Positions 17,883-27,363 are shown, counted from the stretch's first letter. The stretch: DNA of 64,000 nucleotides from Lacrimispora indolis DSM 755 (GCF_000526995.1 NZ_AZUI01000001.1:2976001-3040000); one strand, 5' to 3'. Numbers and translations are program-made. Notes: generated by a model not told the origin, from the letters alone.

Positions 17883-19673
17883 ATGGCAGAATCAATGTTA
17901 GGCTTAAAAAGATCCCATAGATGTACAGAGGTTACAAAAGCCAATGTGGGCAGTGAAGTCACGATTATGGGCTGGGTTCAGAAAAGCAGGAATAAGGGAG
18001 GGATCATTTTCGTTGATTTAAGAGACCGTTCCGGGATCCTGCAGATCATTTTTGAGGAAAGCGACTGCGGAGCGGAAAGCTTTGCAAAGGCTGAGAAATT
18101 AAGGAGTGAGTTTGTCATCGCGGTGACAGGTGAAGTGGAAACAAGAGCAGGCGGCGTTAACGAGAACCTGGCAACAGGTGAAATTGAAGTGCGGGCAAAG
18201 AGCTTGAGGATCCTTTCCGAATCTGAAACACCTCCCTTTCCCATTGAAGAGAACAGCAAGACAAAGGAAGAACTGCGGTTAAAATACCGTTATTTAGATC
18301 TTAGAAGACCGGATATCCAGAGAAACATCAGAGTGAGAAGTCAGGTCGCTACCTTAACTAGAGCATTTTTAGCGGAAGAGGGATTTTTGGAGATCGAAAC
18401 ACCGACCCTCATTAAGAGCACGCCGGAAGGCGCCAGGGATTATCTGGTTCCAAGCCGTGTCCACCCAGGCTCTTTTTATGCACTTCCCCAGTCTCCCCAG
18501 CTTTTTAAGCAGCTGCTCATGTGTTCCGGCTATGACCGGTATTTCCAGTTAGCCAGATGCTACCGTGATGAGGATTTACGTGCCGACAGGCAGCCGGAAT
18601 TTACCCAGATCGACATGGAGCTGTCCTTTGTGGATGTAGAGGATGTGCTGGAGGTCAATGAAAGGCTGATAAAGAAATTATTTAAAGATATCTGCAATTT
18701 TGATGTCCAGCTTCCTCTTACCAGAATGACCTGGAGAGAAGCCATGGACCGCTTTGGTTCCGACAAGCCGGATATGCGTTTCGGGATGGAGCTTAAAAAT
18801 GTTTCTGAGGTGGTAAAGGATACGGAATTTGCTGTATTCAAAGGAGCATTGGAAAACGGCGGTTCTGTCCGGGGCATCAATGCCGAAGGACAGGGAGCCA
18901 TGCCCCGTAAGAAAATCGATGGCCTGGTAGAATACGCAAAAGGCTTTGGAGCAAAGGGCCTGGCTTATCTGGCTGTAAATGAGGACGGAACCTATAAATG
19001 CTCCTTTGCAAAATTCATGACAGAGGAAGAGCTTCACGTTCTGGCGGAGGCAATGGGAGCAAAGCCGGGAGACTTGCTTTTATTCGCAGCAGACCGTGAC
19101 AAGGTGGTATTTGACGTATTAGGCAACTTAAGGCTGGAGCTGGCAAGACAGCTTGATCTTCTGAAAAAGGATAACTTTAAGTTCTTATGGGTAACGGAAT
19201 TCCCGCTGCTGGAGTATTCCGAGGAGCAGGAACGCTTTACCGCCATGCACCACCCATTTACCATGCCAATGGATGAAGACTGGGCGCTTATTGACAGCGA
19301 TCCGGGCGCTGTCCGTGCAAAGGCATATGATATCGTGTTAAACGGAACAGAGCTGGGCGGCGGTTCTGTCCGTATCCATCAGAGTGATATCCAGTCCAGG
19401 ATGTTTGAAGTGCTGGGCTTTACAAAGGAACAGGCTAAGGATCAGTTCGGTTTCCTCTTAGATGCGTTTAAATACGGCGTTCCGCCTCACGCAGGACTTG
19501 CTTACGGCCTGGACCGGGTGGTCATGCTGATGGTAGGCGCAGACAGCATCAGGGATGTAATTGCATTCCCAAAGGTAAAAGACGCTTCCTGCCTTATGAC
19601 AGAAGCTCCTGCAGATGTGGATCCAAAACAGCTTGTGGAGCTGGGAATAGAAATCAGTGAAGAAACGGAATAA
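17883..19673 (+). CDS. aspS: Aspartyl-tRNA synthetase
   Basis: A 596-residue bacterial-type AspRS. The OB-fold anticodon domain covers residues 1-110 (MGWVQKSRNKGGIIFVDLRDRSG split across the fold). Class II motif 2 is CYRDEDLRADRQPEFTQID. A bacterial GAD insertion covers about 290-420, and motif 3 is GLAYGLDRVVMLM. Start: ATG 17883 is preceded by AGAGGAAATT; an in-frame ATG at 17862 sits 13 bases after a better AGGAGG and would add seven residues, so either is possible. A strong terminator follows, closing the housekeeping block. Confidence 0.95.
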   Translation: MAESMLGLKRSHRCTEVTKANVGSEVTIMGWVQKSRNKGGIIFVDLRDRSGILQIIFEESDCGAESFAKAEKLRSEFVIAVTGEVETRAGGVNENLATGEIEVRAKSLRILSESETPPFPIEENSKTKEELRLKYRYLDLRRPDIQRNIRVRSQVATLTRAFLAEEGFLEIETPTLIKSTPEGARDYLVPSRVHPGSFYALPQSPQLFKQLLMCSGYDRYFQLARCYRDEDLRADRQPEFTQIDMELSFVDVEDVLEVNERLIKKLFKDICNFDVQLPLTRMTWREAMDRFGSDKPDMRFGMELKNVSEVVKDTEFAVFKGALENGGSVRGINAEGQGAMPRKKIDGLVEYAKGFGAKGLAYLAVNEDGTYKCSFAKFMTEEELHVLAEAMGAKPGDLLLFAADRDKVVFDVLGNLRLELARQLDLLKKDNFKFLWVTEFPLLEYSEEQERFTAMHHPFTMPMDEDWALIDSDPGAVRAKAYDIVLNGTELGGGSVRIHQSDIQSRMFEVLGFTKEQAKDQFGFLLDAFKYGVPPHAGLAYGLDRVVMLMVGADSIRDVIAFPKVKDASCLMTEAPADVDPKQLVELGIEISEETE

Positions 19674-19685
19674 ATGAGTCATGAG

Positions 19686-19738
19686 GGATGTCTCTCTGCC
19701 TAAAATGTCAGTTTAAGGCGGATGGACATCCTTTTTTT
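19686..19738 (+). terminator. Rho-independent terminator after aspS
   Basis: GGATGTC pairs with GACATCC around an inner GCC/GGC stem, and the hairpin is followed by seven T residues (19732-19738). Confidence 0.85.
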
Positions 19739-19832
19739 GTATTTATGTCGATTAAACCAATAAAAGAGCCTGATAAAGTGAAGAAACAACTAAAAAATAT
19801 CGAAAAAATTATATGCTGATTTTACATTTATC

Positions 19833-19841
19833 TGATATAAT
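19833..19841 (+). promoter_or_regulatory. Extended -10 promoter for the 5'-nucleotidase gene
   Basis: TGATATAAT is an extended -10 box (TGn plus TATAAT) 37 bases before the start codon. No good -35 box sits at 17 bases, which is normal for extended -10 promoters. Confidence 0.6.
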
Positions 19842-19877
19842 AGAGAAAAATGTATTTTCAAAAGGAGGGTATTAAAA

Positions 19878-21707
19878 ATGATAGGTAGTAAGAAAAGAAG
19901 GTTTCTGTCACTATGGCTGGCTCTGCTCATGGTCATATCCCTGACAACGGGCATATCCTTTTCGTCTCTGGCGGCAGACCAGGATATCGTGGTTCTCTAC
20001 ACCAATGATGTCCATTGCGGAGTCGACGGCAACATAGGATATGCGGGACTTGCTCTCTATAAAAAAGAGATGCAGGCCCAGACTCCTTATGTAACTCTGG
20101 TTGATAATGGAGATGCCATTCAGGGCGCGCCGATCGGAACTCTGTCAGACGGAGGATATCTGATTGATATTATGAACAAAGTCGGTTATGACTTTGCGGT
20201 GCCGGGCAACCATGAGTTTGACTATGGGATGCCCCGTTTTCTGGAACTGGCAGGAAAGTTAAGCTGCGGCTACTATTCCAGCAATTTCATGGATTTAAGG
20301 ACAGGCTCCGCAGTATTTGCACCTTATAAGATTTTTACATACGGAGATACGAAGGTCGCGTTTGTGGGAGCAACCACGCCGGAAAGCTTTACCAAATCCA
20401 CACCGGCTTATTTCCAGGATGGAAACGGAAATTACATTTACGGCTTTTGTGAAGATGAAAGCGGACAAAAACTCTATACACAGATCCAGTCATCGGTAGA
20501 CAGCGCCAAGGCAGAAGGGGCTGCTTATGTGATTTTGGTAGGCCATTTAGGCGAAAACGGCACAACAGACCGTTGGACCTCTGACAGCGTGATCAAGAAT
20601 ACCACCGGCATTGATGTGTTGATTGACGGCCATTCCCATGAAGCATATGGAAAGTACGTAAAAAATAAGGATGGCCAGGACGTGCTTCTCACCCAGACAG
20701 GAACAAAGTTAGAGAACATCGGAAAGCTGACACTCCGCACCGACGGAACCATTACCAGCGAACTGATTTCCCAGGTTCCGGCAGGAGCAGGCACCAGCGC
20801 ATATACAGTAAAAAGCGGTGATTCCTTAAGCAGGATCGCAAAGAGAGAATTAGGATCTTATAACCGCTGGAAGGAAATTTATGAAGCAAACAGGGACAAG
20901 ATCAAAGATCCAAATGTCCTTACTGTGGGAATCCAGCTGGTAATTCCGGGAAAGAGTGCTGTAACGGCTGACGGAAAGGCTGTTGACTATGATACAGATA
21001 TGTTTATAAAGGCAATTCAGGCCCAGTACAATGAGACCTTAAAGACTGTGATCGGACATACGGATGTAGAGCTTACGGTCAATGACCCGGCAACAGGGGA
21101 ACGTGCGGTCAGAAGTGCTGAGACAAACCTTGGGGACTTGTGCGCCGATGCATACCGTTATGTGCTTGGAGCAGATATCGGCCTTTCCAACGGCGGCGGT
21201 GTAAGAGCCAGCATAAAGGCCGGCAACATTACTTATAATGATACCCTTACCGTATTCCCATTCGGCAACATGGGCTGCGTTGTGGAAGCAACCGGCCAGC
21301 AGATCAAGGATGCCCTGGAAATGGCTTCCCGTAACTGCCCGAAGGAAAACGGCGGTTTCCTTCAGGTATCCGGAATTACCTATACCATTGATACCTCCAA
21401 GGCACCCAACGTGGAGGTAGATGAAAAGGGTAATTTTATAAAAGTGACCGGAGCATACCGGGTAACTGATATCATGGTGGGCGGCGCTCCTCTTGATGTG
21501 AACAAGACTTATACCGTAGCCTCTCATAATTACATGTTAAAGTCAGGCGGCGACGGAATGACCATGTTTAAGGGAAGCAAGGTAATCCTTGATGATGTTC
21601 TGGCTGATGTGGATCTGCTTTCCGCTTATATCCGCAGCAACTTAGGCGGCAATGTAGGCGCTGATTATGCAAATCCTGCAGGTCAGGGCAGAATCACCAT
21701 TAAATAA
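19878..21707 (+). CDS. Secreted 5'-nucleotidase/2',3'-cyclic phosphodiesterase with embedded LysM
   Basis: 609 residues. A signal peptide covers about residues 1-32 (KKRR then a hydrophobic core ending SLAA). The calcineurin-like metallophosphoesterase domain (about 35-300) has LYTNDVHCG, DNGDAIQG, GNHEFDYG, VGHLGENG and DGHSHEAYG. Residues about 312-360 are a LysM domain (YTVKSGDSLSRIAKRELG ... LTVGIQLVIP). The C-terminal nucleotidase domain (about 370-609) has ETNLGDLCADAYR and SNGGGVRASI. It should hydrolyse extracellular nucleotides for phosphate and nucleoside scavenging. LysM between the two catalytic halves would hold it on peptidoglycan. SD AAAGGAGGG precedes the ATG. Confidence 0.92.
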   Translation: MIGSKKRRFLSLWLALLMVISLTTGISFSSLAADQDIVVLYTNDVHCGVDGNIGYAGLALYKKEMQAQTPYVTLVDNGDAIQGAPIGTLSDGGYLIDIMNKVGYDFAVPGNHEFDYGMPRFLELAGKLSCGYYSSNFMDLRTGSAVFAPYKIFTYGDTKVAFVGATTPESFTKSTPAYFQDGNGNYIYGFCEDESGQKLYTQIQSSVDSAKAEGAAYVILVGHLGENGTTDRWTSDSVIKNTTGIDVLIDGHSHEAYGKYVKNKDGQDVLLTQTGTKLENIGKLTLRTDGTITSELISQVPAGAGTSAYTVKSGDSLSRIAKRELGSYNRWKEIYEANRDKIKDPNVLTVGIQLVIPGKSAVTADGKAVDYDTDMFIKAIQAQYNETLKTVIGHTDVELTVNDPATGERAVRSAETNLGDLCADAYRYVLGADIGLSNGGGVRASIKAGNITYNDTLTVFPFGNMGCVVEATGQQIKDALEMASRNCPKENGGFLQVSGITYTIDTSKAPNVEVDEKGNFIKVTGAYRVTDIMVGGAPLDVNKTYTVASHNYMLKSGGDGMTMFKGSKVILDDVLADVDLLSAYIRSNLGGNVGADYANPAGQGRITIK

Positions 21708-21725
21708 TGAGATAAAAGAAATGCA

Positions 21726-21753
21726 GCCTGCCCGGTAACGAGGGCAGGCTTTT
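21726..21753 (+). terminator. Terminator after the 5'-nucleotidase gene
   Basis: An 8-bp stem, GCCTGCCC / GGGCAGGC, with an 8-base loop and a short T run begins 19 bases after the stop codon. Confidence 0.8.
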
Positions 21754-21830
21754 CCATTGCTTCTTTTGAAGGAGGATGATACACTGATAGACAGAAACAA
21801 GTATAGATAAAGGATTAGGAGATTGATATT

Positions 21831-22358
21831 ATGTTGTTAAAGAACCCGCAGACCCGTTTTGAGGAAATATACCGAATTTACAAGGAATCATTTCCTGACA
21901 TTGAGCGCCGGACCAAAGACGATCAGAAAAGGGTTTTCGGTGATCCCTGTTATGGAGTCCGAGTTATAGAAGAGGAAGGAAAGATTCTGGCGTTTCTGGG
22001 ATACTGGGATCTTCCCTCCTGTGTCTTTTTGGAGCATCTGGCAACAACGGAAGCATGCAGGGGAAAAGGGTATGGAAAACAGCTGGTACAGGAGGTCATG
22101 AGAGAAGGGAAAAAACCTGTGTTTTTGGAAATAGAGCCAATCACAGAGAAGGACCCTATGACCAGAAGCAGAGCCGGATTTTACGGCAGGCTGGGATTTC
22201 ACACCAACACCTTTTACTATGAGCAGATGCCTTTAAAGCCTGGGGACAGACCCATCCCATTGTGGATCATGAGCTATGGAAAGCCTGTCACCGAGGAGGA
22301 GTTTAAGCCATATAAGAAGGAAATTTATGAAGTGGTATATGGCGTTGATGCGGAATAA
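21831..22358 (+). CDS. GNAT-family N-acetyltransferase
   Basis: A 175-residue GNAT protein. Acetyl-CoA binding is shown by EHLATTEACRGKGYGKQLVQE (motif A, split here into the ATTEACRGKGYGKQ loop). RAGFYGRLGFH is motif B. Length fits a single-domain acetyltransferase. SD TAGGAGA lies 7 bases before ATG. Monocistronic between a terminator and the next gene. Substrate unknown. Confidence 0.8.
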   Translation: MLLKNPQTRFEEIYRIYKESFPDIERRTKDDQKRVFGDPCYGVRVIEEEGKILAFLGYWDLPSCVFLEHLATTEACRGKGYGKQLVQEVMREGKKPVFLEIEPITEKDPMTRSRAGFYGRLGFHTNTFYYEQMPLKPGDRPIPLWIMSYGKPVTEEEFKPYKKEIYEVVYGVDAE

Positions 22359-22473
22359 AGGTTAAAGCGCAGCCAAAGACTGCCGCAGGAGCCGGTGTCA
22401 TGCCGGCTTCAGACGGCAGGGAGAAAAGGAATCTGTGAAGAGATTTGGTTTTATTAAAATGCTGGAGGTTCAA

Positions 22474-23004
22474 ATGAAGAACATTCCCAACTTAATCACC
22501 ATATCAAGAATATTAGGAACTGCGGTTTTGCTGGTCCTGACACCATTTTCAGGTCAATTTTTTATTGTATATTTTTTGTGCGGTCTCAGTGATGTTTTAG
22601 ACGGGATCATTGCCCGGAAAATGAATATGGTAAGCAAAAAGGGTCAGATTCTGGATAGCATTGCAGATGTTTTTATGGCTGCGGCTTTGTTGTTCTTATT
22701 TGTTCCCCGCTTTCAATTGCCTTTGTGGGGCATTTATTGGATCATTATTATTGCGGTCATCCGCCTGGCATCTTTGGTCATTGGTTTTATACGATACAGG
22801 CAGCCGGCCTTTTTGCATACGTATGCGAATAAAGCAACAGGGATCGCTTTGTTTTGTTTCCCGTTTTTATATATTGGATTAGGATTATACACAACAACTA
22901 TTTTCGTTTGTTTTATTGCAAGCGTTTCAGCAGTAGAAGAGTTGATCATCAATGCTGTTTCTAAAAAGTTATGGAGAGATATTAAATCCATATTTTCTTT
23001 ATGA
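22474..23004 (+). CDS. CDP-alcohol phosphatidyltransferase family membrane protein
   Basis: A 176-residue integral membrane protein with about five hydrophobic helices. The CDP-alcohol phosphotransferase signature DGxxARx8GxxxDxxxD is complete in DGIIARKMNMVSKKGQILD followed by SIAD. These enzymes swap CMP of CDP-diacylglycerol (or a similar CDP-alcohol) for an alcohol such as glycerol-3-phosphate. It resembles a short PgsA-like protein, but the chromosomal context is isolated and this may be a paralogue. The start at 22474 follows GGAGG by 5 bases; an in-frame GTG at 22435 has no SD. Confidence 0.82.
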   Translation: MKNIPNLITISRILGTAVLLVLTPFSGQFFIVYFLCGLSDVLDGIIARKMNMVSKKGQILDSIADVFMAAALLFLFVPRFQLPLWGIYWIIIIAVIRLASLVIGFIRYRQPAFLHTYANKATGIALFCFPFLYIGLGLYTTTIFVCFIASVSAVEELIINAVSKKLWRDIKSIFSL

Positions 23005-23155
23005 AAATATACAAGATTCCCTCACGTTTCATTTAAAGTCAATTTACGGGCAAAACCCTAAGTCAGGCGTATTAAGCAAAGTTTCCATGGTATTTCTCAT
23101 GAAATCATCATTAATAAAATATAAAATGCAAATTGATCTATGACAGGAGCCTTCA

Positions 23156-23614
23156 ATGAAGCTGATAAAAGCCTCGGTTAAGCATTTTCATACGGTAAAA
23201 TTTATAGTGAAAACTACAATTGAGACGGTATATCCTGATTATTATCCCAAAGGAGCCGTTGATTTTTTTCTTTGCCACCATTCTGATGAGGGGATTAAAA
23301 AAGCCATTATGGACGGAGGGGTGTACCTGATCCAGGATGATGACAGAATCATCGGTACCGGAAGCATCAATGGAAATGAAATAAGCAGACTGTTTGTATT
23401 ACCCCAATATCAGGGCAATGGATTCGGAACGGCCATAATGGATGAACTGGAAAGAATCATTTTCAACCATCATTCCCAGATCGTATTAGATGCCTCTCTG
23501 CCTGCTTATGGAATGTATGTTCACAGAGGGTATATCCCTGTGGAATATCATAGGCTTAAAACGGAAAACGGCCATTACCTGTGCTATCATGTAATGAAGA
23601 AGCTGAGAAATTAA
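23156..23614 (+). CDS. GNAT-family N-acetyltransferase
   Basis: A 152-residue GNAT protein: SRLFVLPQYQGNGFGTAIMD contains the acetyl-CoA loop QxxGxG, and MYVHRGYIPVEYHR is the C-terminal strand region. SD CAGGAG lies 7 bases upstream of ATG 23156. The region is AT-richer than the housekeeping block. Its 3' end overlaps a broken DinB-like reading frame. Substrate unknown. Confidence 0.78.
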   Translation: MKLIKASVKHFHTVKFIVKTTIETVYPDYYPKGAVDFFLCHHSDEGIKKAIMDGGVYLIQDDDRIIGTGSINGNEISRLFVLPQYQGNGFGTAIMDELERIIFNHHSQIVLDASLPAYGMYVHRGYIPVEYHRLKTENGHYLCYHVMKKLRN

Positions 23615-23925
23615 TATTGTTTGATCTAAACAACCTGGAAGTACGCCCAGGCAAACATCTTTCAAGGGAAGAAATAAATCATTATTTTGCCGGTATTGAT
23701 ATAAAAATAAAAACTTATCTTTCGCAGTTAACGGATAATCAGCTGTTGGGTACTCCGCCTGATTGTGAATACAATCGTTTCACTTTGATTTTGGCCCAGT
23801 TCAGGCATTTACATAGCCATATGGGAATGATCATGGGTTTTATTATTGACGGCACAGGCCTATGGCCGAGAGTGTTGGGATTAGAGAATCCTTTTCCGAT
23901 CGGAGAGTATAATAAATATTCGTAA
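23595..23925 (+). pseudogene. 3' remnant of a DinB-superfamily gene
   Basis: An open frame without its own start or SD runs from inside the GNAT gene to 23925. The last ~95 residues (VRPGKHLSREEINHYF, LTDNQLLGTPPD, LILAQFRHLHSHMGMIMGF) look like the C-terminal half of a DinB/YfiT four-helix protein. The N-terminal half with the first metal-ligand His is absent. I read this as a 5'-truncated relic joined to the GNAT gene by deletion. Family assignment is from pattern memory. Confidence 0.55.
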
Positions 23926-23937
23926 TTATTAAAACAA

Positions 23938-23958
23938 GAACAAAAAAACGTTTTGTTC
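23938..23958 (+). terminator. Small hairpin after the DinB relic
   Basis: An 8-bp A/T-rich stem, GAACAAAA / TTTTGTTC, with a 5-base loop. It may act as a weak terminator; no long T run follows. Confidence 0.35.
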
Positions 23959-24079
23959 GTAAGATTAAGTAAATTTAAGAAATTAGTGAGTCTTTTCGTT
24001 TTGATCGTTAAAAATCATGATCCATGGAAATATGAATTATTTATACCATGTAAAAACAGGGATTCAGGGGGAGCGGGAT

Positions 24080-24931
24080 ATGGCTGTTGCAGTTTTATCG
24101 GATATTCACAGCAACTACATTGCATTGGAAAGGTGCATTGAGCATGTATTATCAAAGGGTATAAAAACATTTATTTTTCTGGGCGATTATGTTGGTGAAT
24201 TGGCCTATCCGGATAAAACCATGAAGAAAATTTATGAGCTGTCTGCTGATTATGAATGTTATTTCATCAAGGGAAATAAAGAAGATTATTGGATAAATTA
24301 TCAAAATAACCGGTTTGTACCGTTGGACAACGATTCGACAACTGGTTGCTTGCTGTATGCGTATAAACATTTGTCCGAAAGAGACATGGATTTTTTTAAA
24401 GAGTTGCCAATATCCCAGAATATTACCATAGGAAATATGCCACAGATAACGATATGTCATGGCTCGCCTTACAAAACAAATCAAAAGCTGTTACCAGACG
24501 ATGAGAAAACATTTGAGATCATGGAAAGGATGGATTCATCTCTTATATTATGCGGTCATACACATATCCAGGGTAAAATTGAGAACAAAGGAAAAATTGT
24601 ATTGAATGCAGGATCTGTTGGGCTTCCCATGTATAGTGGGGGAAAATCGCAGTTTCTGCTTTTGCATGAAGTGGACAATCAGTGGAAAGAGGAATTTGTC
24701 AGCCTGGAATATGATCTGGAAAGTGCAATAAAAGAGATTCATACATCAGGGCTGGATAACCATGCGCCCTATTGGTGTATGGTTACTGAAAATTTATTGC
24801 GAAAGGGAAATGTATCACATAGTATGGTGCTGGAAAGGGCAATGTCATTATGCAATGATGAAACCGGAAATTGTATATGGCCCAATGTCCCGGAAAAGTA
24901 TTGGAAACAGGCAGTGGAAGAAATTATTTGA
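24080..24931 (+). CDS. Calcineurin-like metallophosphoesterase (YfcE/ApaH-like)
   Basis: A 283-residue metallophosphoesterase with VLSDIHSNYIALE (metal site 1), FLGDYVGELAYP, FIKGNKEDYW (GN[H/K]E motif with Lys in place of His), CHGSPY and CGHTHIQGK (GHTH). It should hydrolyse phosphomono- or diesters with two divalent metals in the cytoplasm. I place the start at 24080, preceded by GGGGAGCGGG; an upstream frame extension to 24017 adds residues not typical of the family. The gene stands alone in an AT-rich stretch. Confidence 0.78.
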   Translation: MAVAVLSDIHSNYIALERCIEHVLSKGIKTFIFLGDYVGELAYPDKTMKKIYELSADYECYFIKGNKEDYWINYQNNRFVPLDNDSTTGCLLYAYKHLSERDMDFFKELPISQNITIGNMPQITICHGSPYKTNQKLLPDDEKTFEIMERMDSSLILCGHTHIQGKIENKGKIVLNAGSVGLPMYSGGKSQFLLLHEVDNQWKEEFVSLEYDLESAIKEIHTSGLDNHAPYWCMVTENLLRKGNVSHSMVLERAMSLCNDETGNCIWPNVPEKYWKQAVEEII

Positions 24932-25129
24932 AAATACTTTGCTTCCGTTGTGAAGCTGGCAGAAAACCATTGGCCCCAAATAAGGATCCTTCCATGAAAT
25001 AAAGATTAAGGCTGCGCCGCTCCAATGGCTCCTGAAGGCCGTTTCTTCACAAGATAAGCTGCAGGATGCATATATTGAATCAGTAGAATAAAATAAGACG
25101 ATTAATTATGCTTAAAGGAGTCGGTGGAA

Positions 25130-26242
25130 GTGAACCAATATAAAATTTGCGTATATGCAATCAGTAAAAACGAAGAACAGTTTGTGGATCGCTGGATGGA
25201 TGCCGTATCTGAAGCCGATGCAGTCATTGTAACGGATACAGGCTCAACCGATCATACAGTTGAAAGGCTTCGGGAAAGAGGAGCCATCGTTTATGAAGAG
25301 ACCATATCGCCGTGGAGGTTTGACACTGCCCGCAATGTGGCATTAAGTCATGTCCCCGAGGATGCTGATATCTGTGTTTCCAATGACTTAGACGAGGTTT
25401 TTGAGCCTGGATGGCGGCAGAAGCTGGAAGACTTATGGAAACCGGAACAAACCCGCGCACGATATTTATTTACATTTGCCTGCAACCCTGACGGCACACC
25501 ACAAAAGCAGTATCCCATGGAAAAAATCCATAGCCGCCATGGCTACCGTTGGGTGCATCCGGTTCATGAGATCCTGGAATACAGCGGACCGGGCCTTGAA
25601 AAAATCACATGGATCAAGGGGCTTGTCTTAAATCATTATCCGGATTTGTCAAAACCAAGAAGCCAATATCTTCCCCTTTTGGAATTGTCGGTTCAGGAGA
25701 ATCCCCTTGATGACAGGGCAACGTTCTGGCTTGGAAGAGAGTATGTGTATTATAAAAATTATGACAAGGGAATTGAAACACTGAAGAAGCACCTTTCCAT
25801 TCCAACAGCTAAATGGAATGAGGAACGCAGTGCGTCTATGCGTTTTATTGCCAAATGTTATGAAGAAAAAGGAAATTTAAAAGAGGCCAGATTATGGCTC
25901 TTCCGGGCGCTGGCAGAATGCCCGGATGTAAGGGAACCATATCTTGCTCTGGTGAAATCAGGTTACAAGGAAAAAAACTGGCCCTTGGTTTATGCCATGG
26001 CGGAAAAGGGATTAGCTATCACGGAAAGCACAGGAAGCTATCTGGTTGATCCGGAGAGCTGGGGATATGCCTTATATGATTACAGCTCCATCAGCGCTTA
26101 TAATATGGGCATGTATGAGAAAGCCGGAGAGTATGCCCGGAAGGCCCTGAGCATGGCCCCTGATAACAAAAGGCTGCAGAATAATCTGTTGACGGTTGAA
26201 GATAAGATCAAAAAACAGGAAAAAGCGGAGGGACACTCATGA
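25130..26242 (+). CDS. GT2-family glycosyltransferase with TPR-like C-terminus (copy 1)
   Basis: 370 residues. The N-terminal ~230 residues form a GT-A fold: CVYAISKNEEQFVDRWMD, VTDTGSTDHTVERL and the DxD nucleotide/metal site in SNDLDEVFEPGW. The C-terminal ~140 residues have repeating helical pairs with TPR-like spacing. GTG 25130 is preferred over GTG 25124 because AAAGGAG lies 9 bases upstream. It is followed, with a 4-base ATGA overlap, by a close paralogue, so the pair arose by tandem duplication. Donor and acceptor are unknown; such GT2-TPR proteins often modify surface proteins or glycans. Confidence 0.82.
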   Translation: MNQYKICVYAISKNEEQFVDRWMDAVSEADAVIVTDTGSTDHTVERLRERGAIVYEETISPWRFDTARNVALSHVPEDADICVSNDLDEVFEPGWRQKLEDLWKPEQTRARYLFTFACNPDGTPQKQYPMEKIHSRHGYRWVHPVHEILEYSGPGLEKITWIKGLVLNHYPDLSKPRSQYLPLLELSVQENPLDDRATFWLGREYVYYKNYDKGIETLKKHLSIPTAKWNEERSASMRFIAKCYEEKGNLKEARLWLFRALAECPDVREPYLALVKSGYKEKNWPLVYAMAEKGLAITESTGSYLVDPESWGYALYDYSSISAYNMGMYEKAGEYARKALSMAPDNKRLQNNLLTVEDKIKKQEKAEGHS

Positions 26243-27354
26243 AACTAAAAATTTGTGTTTATGCAATTTGCAAAAATGAGGTACAATTTGTAGATAAGTG
26301 GATGGACTCCATGAGTGAGGCTGATTTGATTGTAGTCACGGATACCGGCTCCGAGGATGGGACCGTTGAGAAACTGAGAGAACGTGGGGCGGTTGTATAT
26401 GTGGATATAGTGAAGCCCTGGCGGTTTGATGTGGCACGGAATATTTCACTGGATCATGTTCCGGAAGATGCAGACATCTGCGTTTGTACGGACTTGGATG
26501 AGTTATTTGAGCCGGGCTGGCGGAACAAGCTGGAGGAGGCATGGCTTAATCATAAGCCGAAAAATCCCATGCCGGCCGCAAAATGGGGCAGATATCTTTA
26601 TAACTGGAGCCTTAAGGAAGACGGGACTCCTGATATACAATTTTATTATTTTAAAGTGCATAGCCGGATGGGCTTCCGCTGGAAATGCCCTGTTCATGAA
26701 TTTCTCCAATACACAGAAAAACTGCCCGTTGAAACCATATATATTGAGGGCATGGTTCTCAGTCATTACCCTGACCCAGATAAATCCCGCGGTTCTTATC
26801 TTCCCCTTTTGGAGCTTGCAGTAGAGGAGGCTCCGGAGGATGAGAGAATGCGGTATTATCTTGGCAGAGAATATATGTACAAGAGCCAATGGAAGAAATG
26901 CATTGAGACCCTTAAGGAATATCTTGCAATGCCTTCTGCCGTATGGAGCGATGAAAGATGTGCCGCAATGCGCTGGATTGCAAAATCCTGCTATAAAACA
27001 GGGTATTTGAAAGAGGCATACGCCTGGTATTATAAAGCCATTGCAGAAGTGCCTGATATACGCGACCACTATGTGGAGTTTTCTAAAATGTGCTATGAAT
27101 TAAAAGACTGGTCAATGACGTATTTCCTGACAAAAGAAGCTTTAAAAATAAAAGAGAAATCAAAAACTTTTGTCAATATGGGGTATTCCTGGGACTATAC
27201 CCCGGATGATTATTGCTCCATAGCTGCCTTTTGGCTGGGCATGACGAAGGAATCCCTGGAACATGCAAAGAGTGCCCTTCAATATGATCCCCATAATGAA
27301 CGGCTGAAAAACAATTATAATATCATTGCCGCCAAATGGAATCTGAACAATTAA
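26239..27354 (+). CDS. GT2-family glycosyltransferase with TPR-like C-terminus (copy 2)
   Basis: A 371-residue paralogue of the preceding gene with the same layout: CVYAICKNEVQFVDKWMD, VTDTGSEDGTVEKL, the DxD site in CTDLDELFEPGW and a helical repeat C-terminus. It differs by a ~12-residue insertion after the DxD region (NHKPKNPMPAAKWG). The two look alike along nearly their whole length, so the duplication is not recent at DNA level but is clear in protein. The ATG overlaps the copy 1 stop. A strong terminator ends the pair. Function unknown beyond glycosyl transfer. Confidence 0.82.
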   Translation: MKLKICVYAICKNEVQFVDKWMDSMSEADLIVVTDTGSEDGTVEKLRERGAVVYVDIVKPWRFDVARNISLDHVPEDADICVCTDLDELFEPGWRNKLEEAWLNHKPKNPMPAAKWGRYLYNWSLKEDGTPDIQFYYFKVHSRMGFRWKCPVHEFLQYTEKLPVETIYIEGMVLSHYPDPDKSRGSYLPLLELAVEEAPEDERMRYYLGREYMYKSQWKKCIETLKEYLAMPSAVWSDERCAAMRWIAKSCYKTGYLKEAYAWYYKAIAEVPDIRDHYVEFSKMCYELKDWSMTYFLTKEALKIKEKSKTFVNMGYSWDYTPDDYCSIAAFWLGMTKESLEHAKSALQYDPHNERLKNNYNIIAAKWNLNN

Positions 27355-27363
27355 GGGATTTTT

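Noticed and set aside
22359..22440. GC-rich nested inverted repeat before the CDP-alcohol transferase gene as a terminator
   Set aside because: Stems are visible (AGCCGG / CCGGCT) but no T run follows, so it is not called.
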